A stretch of 60,067 nt of DNA. Source: Dehalococcoidia bacterium (GTDB lineage Bacteria > Chloroflexota > Dehalococcoidia > E44-bin15). Positions 52,378-59,593 of this stretch are shown here, in pieces. The position numbers and the translations under genes are program-made. The stretch is taken from positions 1 to 60,067 of the forward strand of contig DATKYK010000028.1 of assembly GCA_035528575.1 (NCBI GenBank), in the 5' to 3' direction. The notes beneath the pieces were generated by a model. It was not told where the DNA came from and searched no databases. It saw only the letters and a list, made by a program, of their open reading frames with translations. The number at the start of each line of letters is the position of its first letter. The first letter of the stretch is position 1.

Positions 52378-52956
52378 ATGAAAATTGCGGTTTCAGCGAC
52401 AGGACCCGGCCTCGACGCCGAGGTTGACCCGAGATTCGGCCGTTGCCAGTACCTTATCGCTGCCGACACGGATACGATGGAGTTCGAGGCCACCGAGAAT
52501 ACCAATATCATGGCCGGTGGTGGCGCTGGGATCTCCACCGCCCAGACGGTAGCTAATATGGGCGTTCAGGTGGTGCTCACCGGTAATTGTGGCCCCAATG
52601 CCTATCAAACCCTCTCCGCAGCCGGGATCCAGGTGATAACCGGTGTTAGCGGTACTGTGAGACAGGCCATCGAGGGCTACAAAGAGGGAAGGTTTCAGGC
52701 GTTATCCGCGCCCAGTGTAGACGCGCATTTCGGAATGGGTGGCGGAATGGGCGGTAGCGGACGTGGCATGGGAATGGGAGGCGGTGGTGGACGTGGCATG
52801 GGAATGGGCATGGGTATGGCTCCAGCAGAGCCAATCCCCCAGCCGCAGAGCCCCGAGCAGGAGATGGAGATACTCAAGGGCCAGACCGAGATGCTGAACC
52901 AGCAGCTGGAAGCGATCCAGCAACGCATCGCGGAGCTGGATAAAAAGGGTAGCTAA
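52378..52956 (+). CDS. NifX/NifB-domain protein with Gly-Met linker and coiled-coil tail
   Basis: A 192-residue three-part protein. Residues 1-105 form a dinitrogenase iron-molybdenum cofactor-type domain (MKIAVSATGPGLDAEVDPRF, GGGAGISTAQ, LTGNCGPNAYQTL). Residues 118-148 are a GMGGG/GRGMGMG-rich linker. Residues 155-192 are a coiled coil like those of the DUF5320 neighbours. Domains of this family bind Fe-S or heterometal clusters (NifX, NafY, orange protein). I infer a cluster carrier. Confidence 0.85.
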   Translation: MKIAVSATGPGLDAEVDPRFGRCQYLIAADTDTMEFEATENTNIMAGGGAGISTAQTVANMGVQVVLTGNCGPNAYQTLSAAGIQVITGVSGTVRQAIEGYKEGRFQALSAPSVDAHFGMGGGMGGSGRGMGMGGGGGRGMGMGMGMAPAEPIPQPQSPEQEMEILKGQTEMLNQQLEAIQQRIAELDKKGS

Positions 52957-52967
52957 GGAGGCAGATT

Positions 52968-53171
52968 GTGCCATTCTACGAATACCACTGTACCCAATGT
53001 GACGAGAGGTTTGAGGTTCGCCAGGCCATGGGCGAGGATGGCTCCAAGCTGAACTGTCCCAGGTGTAAGGCGGGAAATCCTCAAAGGCTCATCTCGACCT
53101 TTTCCAGTCCTGGTGCCAGTGGCTCGGCTGGTATGGGTGATAGCTGCAGCACGTTCAGCGGCAGCACCTGA
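52968..53171 (+). CDS. FmdB-type zinc-ribbon protein
   Basis: A 67-residue protein with the FmdB signature MPFYEYHCTQCDERFEV and a second pair CPRC. The serine/glycine-rich tail has no known role. Small FmdB ribbons are annotated as putative regulatory proteins. The start is GTG 52968 with TAAGGAGG upstream. Confidence 0.8.
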   Translation: MPFYEYHCTQCDERFEVRQAMGEDGSKLNCPRCKAGNPQRLISTFSSPGASGSAGMGDSCSTFSGST

Positions 53172-53182
53172 GGGACAGGTAG

Positions 53183-53344
53183 ATGACCTCGGAGAGAGTC
53201 AAAGAGCTGGAAGAGCAAATAGCAGACCTTAAGCATCGCTGGCCTCCCCACTCGGTTCCGCCACAGATGCTTGAGCGGCTCGATGAACTGGAGGAAGCCC
53301 TTAGGGAAGCCAAGAAGGCTGAGGGCCAAGGACAGTTGCGTTAA
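53183..53344 (+). CDS. Small coiled-coil protein, unknown
   Basis: A 53-residue, highly charged protein: two helices (RVKELEEQIADLKHRW and MLERLDELEEALREAKKAE) separated by PPHSVPPQ. It fits neatly between its neighbours, with GGGACAGGTAG upstream of the ATG. The regular heptads and the helix-PP-helix pattern favour a real gene. It may be an adaptor for the cluster proteins. Confidence 0.6.
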   Translation: MTSERVKELEEQIADLKHRWPPHSVPPQMLERLDELEEALREAKKAEGQGQLR

Positions 53345-53366
53345 TAGAAATACTGGAGGTGTTATT

Positions 53367-53588
53367 ATGCCTGGGGGAGATGGAACAGGGCCGCCCGGTG
53401 GGGGTGGCCCGGGAACAGGAAGAGGCTTAGGTAGAGGCAGGGGTAGGATGGGGGGTGCACGAGCTGGCGCTGGCCCAGGAGGGAATTGTGTGTGCCCCAG
53501 TTGCGGTGCTACGACCCAACACCAAGTAGGGATACCCTGCTACAGCATAAGCTGCCCCAAGTGTGGCACCAATATGGTGAGGGGCTAG
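53367..53588 (+). CDS. Glycine-rich double-CxxC zinc-ribbon protein
   Basis: A 73-residue protein. The N-terminus MPGGDGTGPPGGGGPGTGRG shares the GTGP signature of the DUF5320 protein at 51701, followed by a GRGRGRMGG stretch and a C-terminal ribbon with CVCPSCG and CPKCG. GGAGGTGTTATT precedes the ATG. It is followed without a gap by the first MinD ATPase gene. Confidence 0.75.
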   Translation: MPGGDGTGPPGGGGPGTGRGLGRGRGRMGGARAGAGPGGNCVCPSCGATTQHQVGIPCYSISCPKCGTNMVRG

Positions 53589-54449
53589 TTGATAATCTCC
53601 GTCGCCAGTGGTAAAGGGGGTACCGGCAAGACCCTAATCGCCACCAGCCTCGCACTGTCCCTGGAGAGTGACCTGCAGTTCCTCGACTGCGATGTTGAGG
53701 AGCCTAACGCCCATATATTCCTTAAGCCTGTTATAGATTGCCAGGAGTCAGTAAAAATCCCCGTACCTAATGTTGATGAGACCACATGCACATTCTGTGG
53801 CAAATGCGCTGAGGTTTGCGCCTTTAACGCTATCGCTGTTTTACCCAAGAAGGTGCTGGTGTTTCCAGAACTGTGCCATGGGTGTGGTGCCTGCTACTAC
53901 CTGTGCCCAGAAGGTGCTATCAATGAGATAGGAAGGCCTGTTGGCATAGTGGAAACGGGTCATTCGGGACAGATTGAGTTCATCCACGGTAAGCTAAGCG
54001 TTGGCGAGGCGATGGCGCCGCCTATTATCAGGAAAGTAAAGGCTCATATCGACCGGCAGAAGACCGTGATCATAGATGTCCCTCCGGGAACTTCGTGTCC
54101 AGTGGTAGAGGCAGTACGTGGGAGCGATTTCTGCCTGCTGGTAACCGAGCCCACGCCCTTTGGCCTTAATGACTTGGCCTTAGCGGTTGAGGTCATGAGG
54201 AAGCTAAGTATACCCTGTGGAATAGTAATTAATCGCGAAGGGGTGGGAGACCGTAAGCTGGAGGATTACTGTAGCGAGGAGGGATTGCCCGTTCTGCTCC
54301 ATATCCCGCTGGATATGGAGATCGCACGCCTTTATTCTCGAGGCGTTCCACTCGTAAAAGGTATGCCACAGTGGCAGCCGGCTTTCCAAGCTCTTTTCAA
54401 GAATATCTCTGAAATAGTATCGAAGCAATGTGCCAGGAGTAATGTCTGA
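53589..54449 (+). CDS. MinD/Mrp-superfamily ATPase with inserted ferredoxin domain (first copy)
   Basis: A 286-residue P-loop ATPase: VASGKGGTGKTLIATSLA (deviant Walker A), DCDVEEPNAH and PPGTSCPVVEAV. Between residues 60 and 115 it contains a 2[4Fe-4S] ferredoxin insertion (CTFCGKCAEVC, CHGCGACYYLC). Such proteins, for example Orp3/Orp4 of the orange-protein complex, are thought to drive metal-cluster assembly. The start is TTG 53589, immediately after the previous stop, with GAGGGG upstream. It overlaps the next gene by one base. Confidence 0.9.
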   Translation: MIISVASGKGGTGKTLIATSLALSLESDLQFLDCDVEEPNAHIFLKPVIDCQESVKIPVPNVDETTCTFCGKCAEVCAFNAIAVLPKKVLVFPELCHGCGACYYLCPEGAINEIGRPVGIVETGHSGQIEFIHGKLSVGEAMAPPIIRKVKAHIDRQKTVIIDVPPGTSCPVVEAVRGSDFCLLVTEPTPFGLNDLALAVEVMRKLSIPCGIVINREGVGDRKLEDYCSEEGLPVLLHIPLDMEIARLYSRGVPLVKGMPQWQPAFQALFKNISEIVSKQCARSNV

Positions 54450-54667
54450 TGAATAGTATCAGTAGGGCAGGCCAAGAGTGGAGAGAAATTGGTATTAGTA
54501 GTGGGGATCATCTTAACAGAATGGTACAAATGTATGAAGAGCTAGGATTCGAAGTGAGCCTCGAGGAGGTTGAGAAGGTAGACCAGCAGTGTCTTGAATG
54601 CTATCAAAACAGAGGGGAAGTCGCTTATAGGCTTTATGTTAAATCAGAAGATAGGTTACACAGATGA
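54449..54667 (+). CDS. Small Cys-containing protein, unknown
   Basis: A 72-residue protein with MVQMYEELGFEVSLEEVE and a CLECYQNRGEVAYRLYV segment. It has a CxxC. I recognise no family. Tight one-base and four-base overlaps with the ATPase genes on both sides show it is translated with them and may be an adaptor between the two ATPases. Confidence 0.65.
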   Translation: MNSISRAGQEWREIGISSGDHLNRMVQMYEELGFEVSLEEVEKVDQQCLECYQNRGEVAYRLYVKSEDRLHR

Positions 54668-55524
54668 AGGAACTTGTTGTATTGAGCGGTAAAGGGGGAA
54701 CGGGGAAGACTACTATAGTTGCCTCCTTTGCCGCTTTAACAAAAGACAAGGTTCTAGTAGATTGCGATGTGGATGCTGCTGATCTTCATCTACTACTTCA
54801 GCCAGATGTTAAAAAAAGTGAGGAGTTTTGGAGTGGGAAGACTGCGGTCATTGATAAAAATTTCTGCACTGGCTGTGGCGTCTGTGAGCAGGTGTGCCGG
54901 TTTGATGCCATAGAGAATTTCAAGGTTGATCACATCCCTTGCGAGGGATGTGGCTTCTGTTTTCACGTCTGCCCCGAGAATACTATTAGGATGAAGGATA
55001 ACCTCGCCGGACACTGGTTTATCTCCGAAACCAAATACGGCCCACTGGTCCATGCCAGGCTGGGGATCGCCCAGGATAATTCGGGAAAGCTGGTGGCGCT
55101 TGTCAGGCAGCAGGCCAAGGTCCTTGCACAGGAACAGGGCTTTAATTATATTCTCAGTGACGGACCGCCCGGCATCGGCTGTCCTGTCATCTCCTCGCTA
55201 TCAGGAACCAACCTCGCGCTCCTCATAACTGAGCCCACTCTCTCGGGGATGCATGACCTTGAGCGGGTTCTCGGTGTATGCGGCCATTTTGGTGTTCCTG
55301 CCGTGGTTTGTATAAATAAATATGATATCAATGAGGAAAACGCAACCGGTATTGAGGAATTCTGCAGAGATATGGGTGTGGAGGTAATCTCGAAACTTCC
55401 GTTTGATAATGTCGTTACCGAGGCATTAGTTAAGGGATTACCAGTGGTGGAATACTCTACCAATGGGATTGCCCGAGAAGTAGAGTTGCTGTGGCAGAAC
55501 ATTTTTAGAGTGCTGGAAAATTAG
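54664..55524 (+). CDS. MinD/Mrp-superfamily ATPase with inserted ferredoxin domain (second copy)
   Basis: A paralogue of the preceding ATPase, also 286 residues. It has VLSGKGGTGKTTIVASFA, DCDVDAADLHLLL, ferredoxin motifs CTGCGVCEQVC and CEGCGFCFHVC, and DGPPGIGCPVISSL. Pairs of such ATPases occur in ORP-type operons and may form a heterodimer. It overlaps the small gene by 4 bases. Confidence 0.9.
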   Translation: MKELVVLSGKGGTGKTTIVASFAALTKDKVLVDCDVDAADLHLLLQPDVKKSEEFWSGKTAVIDKNFCTGCGVCEQVCRFDAIENFKVDHIPCEGCGFCFHVCPENTIRMKDNLAGHWFISETKYGPLVHARLGIAQDNSGKLVALVRQQAKVLAQEQGFNYILSDGPPGIGCPVISSLSGTNLALLITEPTLSGMHDLERVLGVCGHFGVPAVVCINKYDINEENATGIEEFCRDMGVEVISKLPFDNVVTEALVKGLPVVEYSTNGIAREVELLWQNIFRVLEN

Positions 55525-55575
55525 ATATAAATACCAAATATGAGTCTATAAAGATGCTTATAAGGAGGTTCGATT

Positions 55576-55914
55576 ATGAGATATGCTCTACCCATGAGCA
55601 ATGGCAAGGTATCCTCGCATTTTGGCCACTGTGAGCAATTCGCCTTGATCGATGTGGATGAAGCTGCTCGAAAGATCGTGAACAAAGAACTGGTTATTCC
55701 CCCAGAACACCAGCCAGGTGTGTTCCCTTCATGGCTGGCAGAAGAAGGAGTTAATATTGTCATAGCCGGTGGCATGGGCCCCAGGGCTCAGAACCTGTTC
55801 AGTGAGAACCGAATCGAGGTCGTTGTCGGGGCTGTGGGAGATGACCCGGAGGAGATTGTTCTAGCCCACCTTTACGGCACGTTGGCAACAGGCGATAACG
55901 TCTGCGATCATTAA
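55576..55914 (+). CDS. NifX/NifB-domain protein
   Basis: A 112-residue single-domain member of the dinitrogenase iron-molybdenum cofactor family: MRYALPMSNGKVSSHFGHCE, the VIAGGMGPRAQNLF segment and the C-terminus VCDH. Orange-protein and NafY relatives carry heterometallic clusters; here the role is inferred. ATAAGGAGG precedes the ATG. It is the second of three such proteins in the cluster. Confidence 0.9.
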   Translation: MRYALPMSNGKVSSHFGHCEQFALIDVDEAARKIVNKELVIPPEHQPGVFPSWLAEEGVNIVIAGGMGPRAQNLFSENRIEVVVGAVGDDPEEIVLAHLYGTLATGDNVCDH

Positions 55915-55982
55915 CATTGGTATTGGGCAACTAGGTATTAAGAAACTTTATTTGGACCACTCTAGAAATAAGGAGGACAATC

Positions 55983-56219
55983 ATGCCGATTTATGACTAT
56001 AGTTGTCGTGAATGTGGCAGGGTATCAGAGATGCTCGTGAGAACCTCTGAGGGTGAAGTAAGATGTCCCCATTGTGGCGGAGCCGATATGGAGCAGCTCG
56101 TTTCCGCCTCATACCGCATAAAAATGAATAAAGCGGAGCCGGGCACGACATGCTGCGGAAAAGAAGAGCGCTGTGAAACACCGCCGTGCTCCAGCGGTGA
56201 AGTTTGCAGGAGGAGGTGA
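55983..56219 (+). CDS. FmdB-type zinc-ribbon protein, Cys-rich tail
   Basis: A 78-residue FmdB ribbon (MPIYDYSCRECGRVSEML, CPHCGG) followed by a Cys-rich tail (TTCCGKEERCETPPCSSGEV). The extra cysteines, six or more beyond the ribbon, may bind a second metal. AAGGAGG precedes the ATG. It is the second FmdB gene in this cluster. Confidence 0.8.
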   Translation: MPIYDYSCRECGRVSEMLVRTSEGEVRCPHCGGADMEQLVSASYRIKMNKAEPGTTCCGKEERCETPPCSSGEVCRRR

Positions 56220-56220
56220 A

Positions 56221-56511
56221 ATGGACCCAATAGAAATTAAGCCATCATATTCCAGTATAGAAGTATCAGGAAAGTGCATTAAGTGCCTTACTGAGCAAAA
56301 CCTTGGAAGTTGCCTCAAGGAACTTTTAAGGGGGGATATAGAGAACAAGGAAATCGGTGAGAAATATGAGGCTCTTGTAGCTTTCCTTAAATCACCCGTC
56401 TCAAGAAAGCTAAGCGATGTATGCGAAAGGTATCTTTCAGAGGGGAAGGAGGTAACGGCCAAAATATATTTCTGGAAGGGTAAACCAAAATACAAGATAA
56501 CATTATCTTAG
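56221..56511 (+). CDS. Uncharacterised cluster protein
   Basis: A 96-residue protein with CIKCLTEQNLGSC near the N-terminus, then helical and beta segments ending KPKYKITLS. No known family. The ATG at 56221 has GGAGGAGGTGAA at ideal distance, which rejects an earlier in-frame ATG at 56173 inside the FmdB gene. It lies between an FmdB and a NifX-like gene. Confidence 0.65.
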   Translation: MDPIEIKPSYSSIEVSGKCIKCLTEQNLGSCLKELLRGDIENKEIGEKYEALVAFLKSPVSRKLSDVCERYLSEGKEVTAKIYFWKGKPKYKITLS

Positions 56512-56521
56512 CCATATTTAA

Positions 56522-56932
56522 ATGGAAAACGGTATGAAGATTGCCATTGCATCAGACGATGAAATGAACGTTAGCCAGCACTTTGGTCGGGCACCTTACT
56601 ATGTAGTTTTCTCCGTCGATTCTGGAAAGATCACCGCTAAAGAGACCCGGTCTAAGGCTGGCCATCAGACCTTTGCTGCCCATGTGCCAGCGAAGCTAGC
56701 GGAGGGTGAGCGACATGGCTACGATGCCGGATCTCAATCCAGGCATGAGAGCATGGCGGAGGCAATCCGCGATTGCCAGGTATTGCTCGCCGGGGGCATG
56801 GGCTGGGGAGCTTATGAGGCTATACAGGGCTATAGCATTGAGACCATTGCCACTGATGTAGGAAATATCGACGAAGCGGTGGAGCTGTATGTTGCCGGCA
56901 AGCTCGACAACCTGATGGACCGTTTACACTAA
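56522..56932 (+). CDS. NifX/NifB-domain protein
   Basis: A 136-residue member of the dinitrogenase iron-molybdenum cofactor family: MKIAIASDDEMNVSQHFGRA, GGMGWGAYEAI and IDEAVELYVAGKL. It has an insertion (KLAEGERHGYDAGSQSRHES) not seen in the other two. The family start is probably the Met at 56534. It is the third NifX-like paralogue, directly upstream of the Mrp ATPase. Confidence 0.88.
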   Translation: MENGMKIAIASDDEMNVSQHFGRAPYYVVFSVDSGKITAKETRSKAGHQTFAAHVPAKLAEGERHGYDAGSQSRHESMAEAIRDCQVLLAGGMGWGAYEAIQGYSIETIATDVGNIDEAVELYVAGKLDNLMDRLH

Positions 56933-56958
56933 AGTAATCTATGTAAAGGAGGATATGA

Positions 56959-57963
56959 ATGCAGCAAGAGGAAGCAGTCAAAGAGGCCTTAAACCAGGTA
57001 CTAATTCCCGGGATAGGACGAAGCTTAACCGGATTGAATATGATCCGGGCAATTAAGGTTAACAGTGATAGGCTGAAGGTAACCTTGGCGTCAACCGGCC
57101 TCAATACTAACACTCAGGAACACGTTCGAGATAAGGCAAGTAGTGCTCTCAAAGACTTACCTAAGATCAAGGGAATCGCTATAGAATTCGAAGAGGCAAA
57201 ACCGCAGGACCTGAACCAAATAGATCACGTTATCGCAGTAATGAGTGGCAAGGGCGGCGTAGGCAAGTCGCTGGTTACCGGCCTTCTGGCTATTGGCCTG
57301 AACCGCCAGGGCTATGAGGTAGGGGTGTTGGATGCCGATATCACCGGCCCCAGCATCCCTAAGATGTTTGGCATCACCGCCCGTCCCGGTGGCAGCGATA
57401 CAGGCATCCTGCCGGTGCTATCCAAGTCAGGTATTGAGATCATGTCCATTAACCTCCTCCTACCCCATGAGGACGATGCCGTTATCTGGCGGGGGCCCCT
57501 TATCGGCAAAGCGATCCAGCAGTTCTGGGAAGAGGTAGTGTGGGGGAAACTAGACTATCTTCTAGTCGATCTCCCTCCCGGCACCGCCGATGTCCCCCTC
57601 ACGGTGATGCAGACATTACCCCTCTCTGGGGTAGTCATCGTCTTTACCCCGCAGGACCTAACGGCAATGGTGGTCAGAAAGGCGATGCATATGGCGCAGA
57701 CGATGGATATACCCATTTTGGGGGTGGTAGAGAACATGAGCTATCTTGTTTCCCCAGACACCGGGAAAAGGATCGATATCTTTGGCAATACCAAGGGGGA
57801 GGAGATGGCACTGGCAGCAGGGGCACCACTTATAGAGCAACTGCCCCTGGACCCTGAGCTGGCCAGGCTTTGTGACGAGGGGAATATCGAGCATTACAAC
57901 TCTAAAGGTGTAAATAACCTTGCCCAGGCTTTGCTTCAATCTACACCAATCAAGACAGTATGA
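56959..57963 (+). CDS. mrp: Mrp/NBP35-family Fe-S carrier ATPase
   Basis: A 334-residue protein with an N-terminal MIP18/DUF59-like domain (1-80) and an Mrp ATPase domain: VMSGKGGVGKSLVTGLLA, DADITGPSIPKMFG, WRGPLIGKAIQQF, LPPGTADVPLTVMQ and VENMSYLVSPDTGK. Mrp proteins bind and hand on [4Fe-4S] clusters. At the usual CPxC site this protein reads SPDT, so both cysteines that bridge a cluster between subunits are missing. TAAAGGAGG lies upstream. Confidence 0.92.
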   Translation: MQQEEAVKEALNQVLIPGIGRSLTGLNMIRAIKVNSDRLKVTLASTGLNTNTQEHVRDKASSALKDLPKIKGIAIEFEEAKPQDLNQIDHVIAVMSGKGGVGKSLVTGLLAIGLNRQGYEVGVLDADITGPSIPKMFGITARPGGSDTGILPVLSKSGIEIMSINLLLPHEDDAVIWRGPLIGKAIQQFWEEVVWGKLDYLLVDLPPGTADVPLTVMQTLPLSGVVIVFTPQDLTAMVVRKAMHMAQTMDIPILGVVENMSYLVSPDTGKRIDIFGNTKGEEMALAAGAPLIEQLPLDPELARLCDEGNIEHYNSKGVNNLAQALLQSTPIKTV

Positions 57964-57988
57964 AAGGGTCTCAAATCAGGGGCTATGG

Positions 57989-58441
57989 ATGGATTCTGAA
58001 TTCGAAGTGATGGAAGAGAACATCGCGGATAAGATGCGAAGCATTTACTCGGACACGGTCATCGATTATGCCATGAATCCGAGAAACGTGGGGAGTATAC
58101 CCAATGCCGATGGTTTTGCCTGCGTAACCGGCCCCTGTGGAGATACTATGGAGATATGGCTCAGGGTTAAAGAGGACCGAATAAGGTATGCCACTTTCTG
58201 GACCGATGGCTGCGGGACCTCCATCGCCTGCGGCAGCATGACTACAGAACTGGTCAAAGGGAAGAGCATCGGCGAGGCTCTAGGGATTACCCAAAAGGAC
58301 ATCCTCAGTAGCCTGGGCGGGTTACCGGAGGAAAGCCAGCACTGCGCCCTGCTGGCATCAAACACCCTCAAGGCAGTTCTCAGGGACTATCTGGCTCTCA
58401 AGAATGAACCGTGGAAAAGGGCCTACCGCAACAATGTATGA
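57989..58441 (+). CDS. NifU/IscU-like iron-sulfur scaffold
   Basis: A 150-residue U-type scaffold on which Fe-S clusters are built. The three ligand cysteines are placed as in IscU: TGPCGDTMEIWLRV, DGCGTSIACGSMTTEL and HCALLASNTLK. DxAMNPRNVG is the family's opening motif. No cysteine desulfurase gene is in the window. ATG 57989 (with another ATG at 57985 out of frame) follows ATCAGGGGC. It closes the run of cluster genes. Confidence 0.9.
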   Translation: MDSEFEVMEENIADKMRSIYSDTVIDYAMNPRNVGSIPNADGFACVTGPCGDTMEIWLRVKEDRIRYATFWTDGCGTSIACGSMTTELVKGKSIGEALGITQKDILSSLGGLPEESQHCALLASNTLKAVLRDYLALKNEPWKRAYRNNV

Positions 58442-58468
58442 TCCGAGACAAAGCAGGATCGCATTAGA

Positions 58469-58571
58469 GTGGCTAACTTAAAGGAGATAGACAGAGCTCC
58501 GAGACTGCTGGGCCTGGGAAATGCAGCAACGCTTAAGGATATCAAGCGTGCCTATAGACTGAGGATTAGGC
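58469..58571 (+). pseudogene. Truncated J-domain-like fragment
   Basis: From GTG 58469 the frame reads RAPRLLGLGNAATLKDIKRA, which resembles helices I-II of a DnaJ J-domain. The similarity ends where the HPD motif should begin, at the start of the radical SAM gene. It has no HPD motif and is probably a remnant, or a short helical peptide. Confidence 0.35.
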
Positions 58572-59339
58572 TTGATAAACTCCATTATCTACGGCCCCGT
58601 AGCCTCATGGCGACTGGGAAGGTCACTGGGTATCGACCTATTATCAACGGATGGCAAGACCTGCTCCTTCGATTGCATATATTGCCAACTGGGCAAGACC
58701 CTTTACCCCCTGGCGGAGCGAAGAGAGTTTGTGTCCCTCGATCGACTCGTTAACCAACTTGAGGCGCTTGGGGAAATAGAGGCTGACTTCGTCACATTCT
58801 CCGGAGTGGGAGAGCCCACCCTGGCCAGCAACCTCGCTCAAGCCATAGAGATAGCTAAATCCGTCCTACATCTGCCGGTGGCAGTGCTGACAAACTCCGC
58901 ACTCATTCCCAAGTATGACGTGCGCCTTGACCTCACCGGGGCGGACGTGGTGGTAGCTAAAGTAGATGCCCCTGAAGAGGAGTTCTTCCGCAGGGTGAAC
59001 AGACCTTACGGAGGCCATTCCATCGACGAGATAATTCAGGGCATCAAATTATTCAGGGAGAATTACCAAGGGAAGCTCGCTATCCAGATGATGTTCATCG
59101 AGGCAAATAGGCACTACGCGAGAGAAATGGCGGAAATCGCGATGGGCCTCTCACCCGATGAGGTTCAACTCAACACACCGCTGCGCCCCTGTGCGGTGAA
59201 ACCACTGAGGCAGTATGCGATGGCTGCTGTTAAAGAAGAATTTGAGGGACTAAATGTGGTTCAGGTTTATGAGGCACCGTTACGCGAAGTGACACCCCTG
59301 AATTCTGCTGAGACAATTCGAAGAAGGCCTGAATCTTAA
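58572..59339 (+). CDS. Radical SAM protein
   Basis: A 255-residue radical SAM enzyme with CSFDCIYCQLG (CxxxCxxC) for the [4Fe-4S] cluster, IYGPVASWRLGRSLGIDLL just before it, and TFSGVGEPTL and VLTNSAL as SAM-binding elements. The conserved family is uncharacterised. The start TTG 58572 puts the conserved IYGPV segment near the N-terminus. It follows the NifU-like gene by 130 bases and may modify a cluster partner; that is inference. Confidence 0.85.
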   Translation: MINSIIYGPVASWRLGRSLGIDLLSTDGKTCSFDCIYCQLGKTLYPLAERREFVSLDRLVNQLEALGEIEADFVTFSGVGEPTLASNLAQAIEIAKSVLHLPVAVLTNSALIPKYDVRLDLTGADVVVAKVDAPEEEFFRRVNRPYGGHSIDEIIQGIKLFRENYQGKLAIQMMFIEANRHYAREMAEIAMGLSPDEVQLNTPLRPCAVKPLRQYAMAAVKEEFEGLNVVQVYEAPLREVTPLNSAETIRRRPES

Positions 59340-59347
59340 TAAGGGTT

Positions 59348-59376
59348 GGCAGGGTTTACCCTCCACTGCCGGTTTT
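59348..59376 (+). terminator. Intrinsic terminator after the radical SAM gene
   Basis: GGCAG (59348-59352) pairs with CTGCC (59366-59370), followed by GGTTTT. The stem is short with an inner GGGT/ACCC extension. The stretch to 59593 otherwise holds the next promoter and its leader. Confidence 0.5.
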
Positions 59377-59462
59377 ACGATAATTTTACCTGCAAATACG
59401 AGTTGTAAGTGGACTTAGCGGGGTGCCACGCCCAATAGTGTAGAGCCAAGCATATTGAAATG

Positions 59463-59491
59463 TTGACTTGCTTATAGCCTAGTGATAAAAT
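59463..59491 (+). promoter_or_regulatory. Promoter of the stress-protein-like gene
   Basis: TTGACT (59463-59468) and TAAAAT (59486-59491) are 17 bases apart. The start near 59498 leaves a leader of about 95 bases that contains a terminator-like hairpin. Confidence 0.7.
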
Positions 59492-59539
59492 ACACAAAGA
59501 GGCAATTAAGTATCTATGGTTGTTGTTTCAAATCAAGCT

Positions 59540-59576
59540 GCCCTGACCCTATCTAAATATGGGGTTGGGGCTTTTT
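59540..59576 (+). terminator. Terminator-like hairpin in the leader (possible attenuator)
   Basis: GCCCTGACCC (59540-59549) pairs with GGGTTGGGGC (59562-59571) in a 10-base-pair stem with two wobble pairs, followed by TTTTT. It lies between the promoter and the ribosome site (AAAGGAGGGG, 59581-59590) of the next gene. An upstream 20-codon frame (59516-59578) stops exactly in the T-run. Confidence 0.6.
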
Positions 59577-59593
59577 AAAGAAAGGAGGGGTCT

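Noticed and set aside
50624-58441. A nitrogenase (nif) cluster
   Set aside because: NifX- and NifU-like domains occur, but no nifH, nifD, nifK, nifE or nifN is present; the ATPases are MinD/Mrp type.
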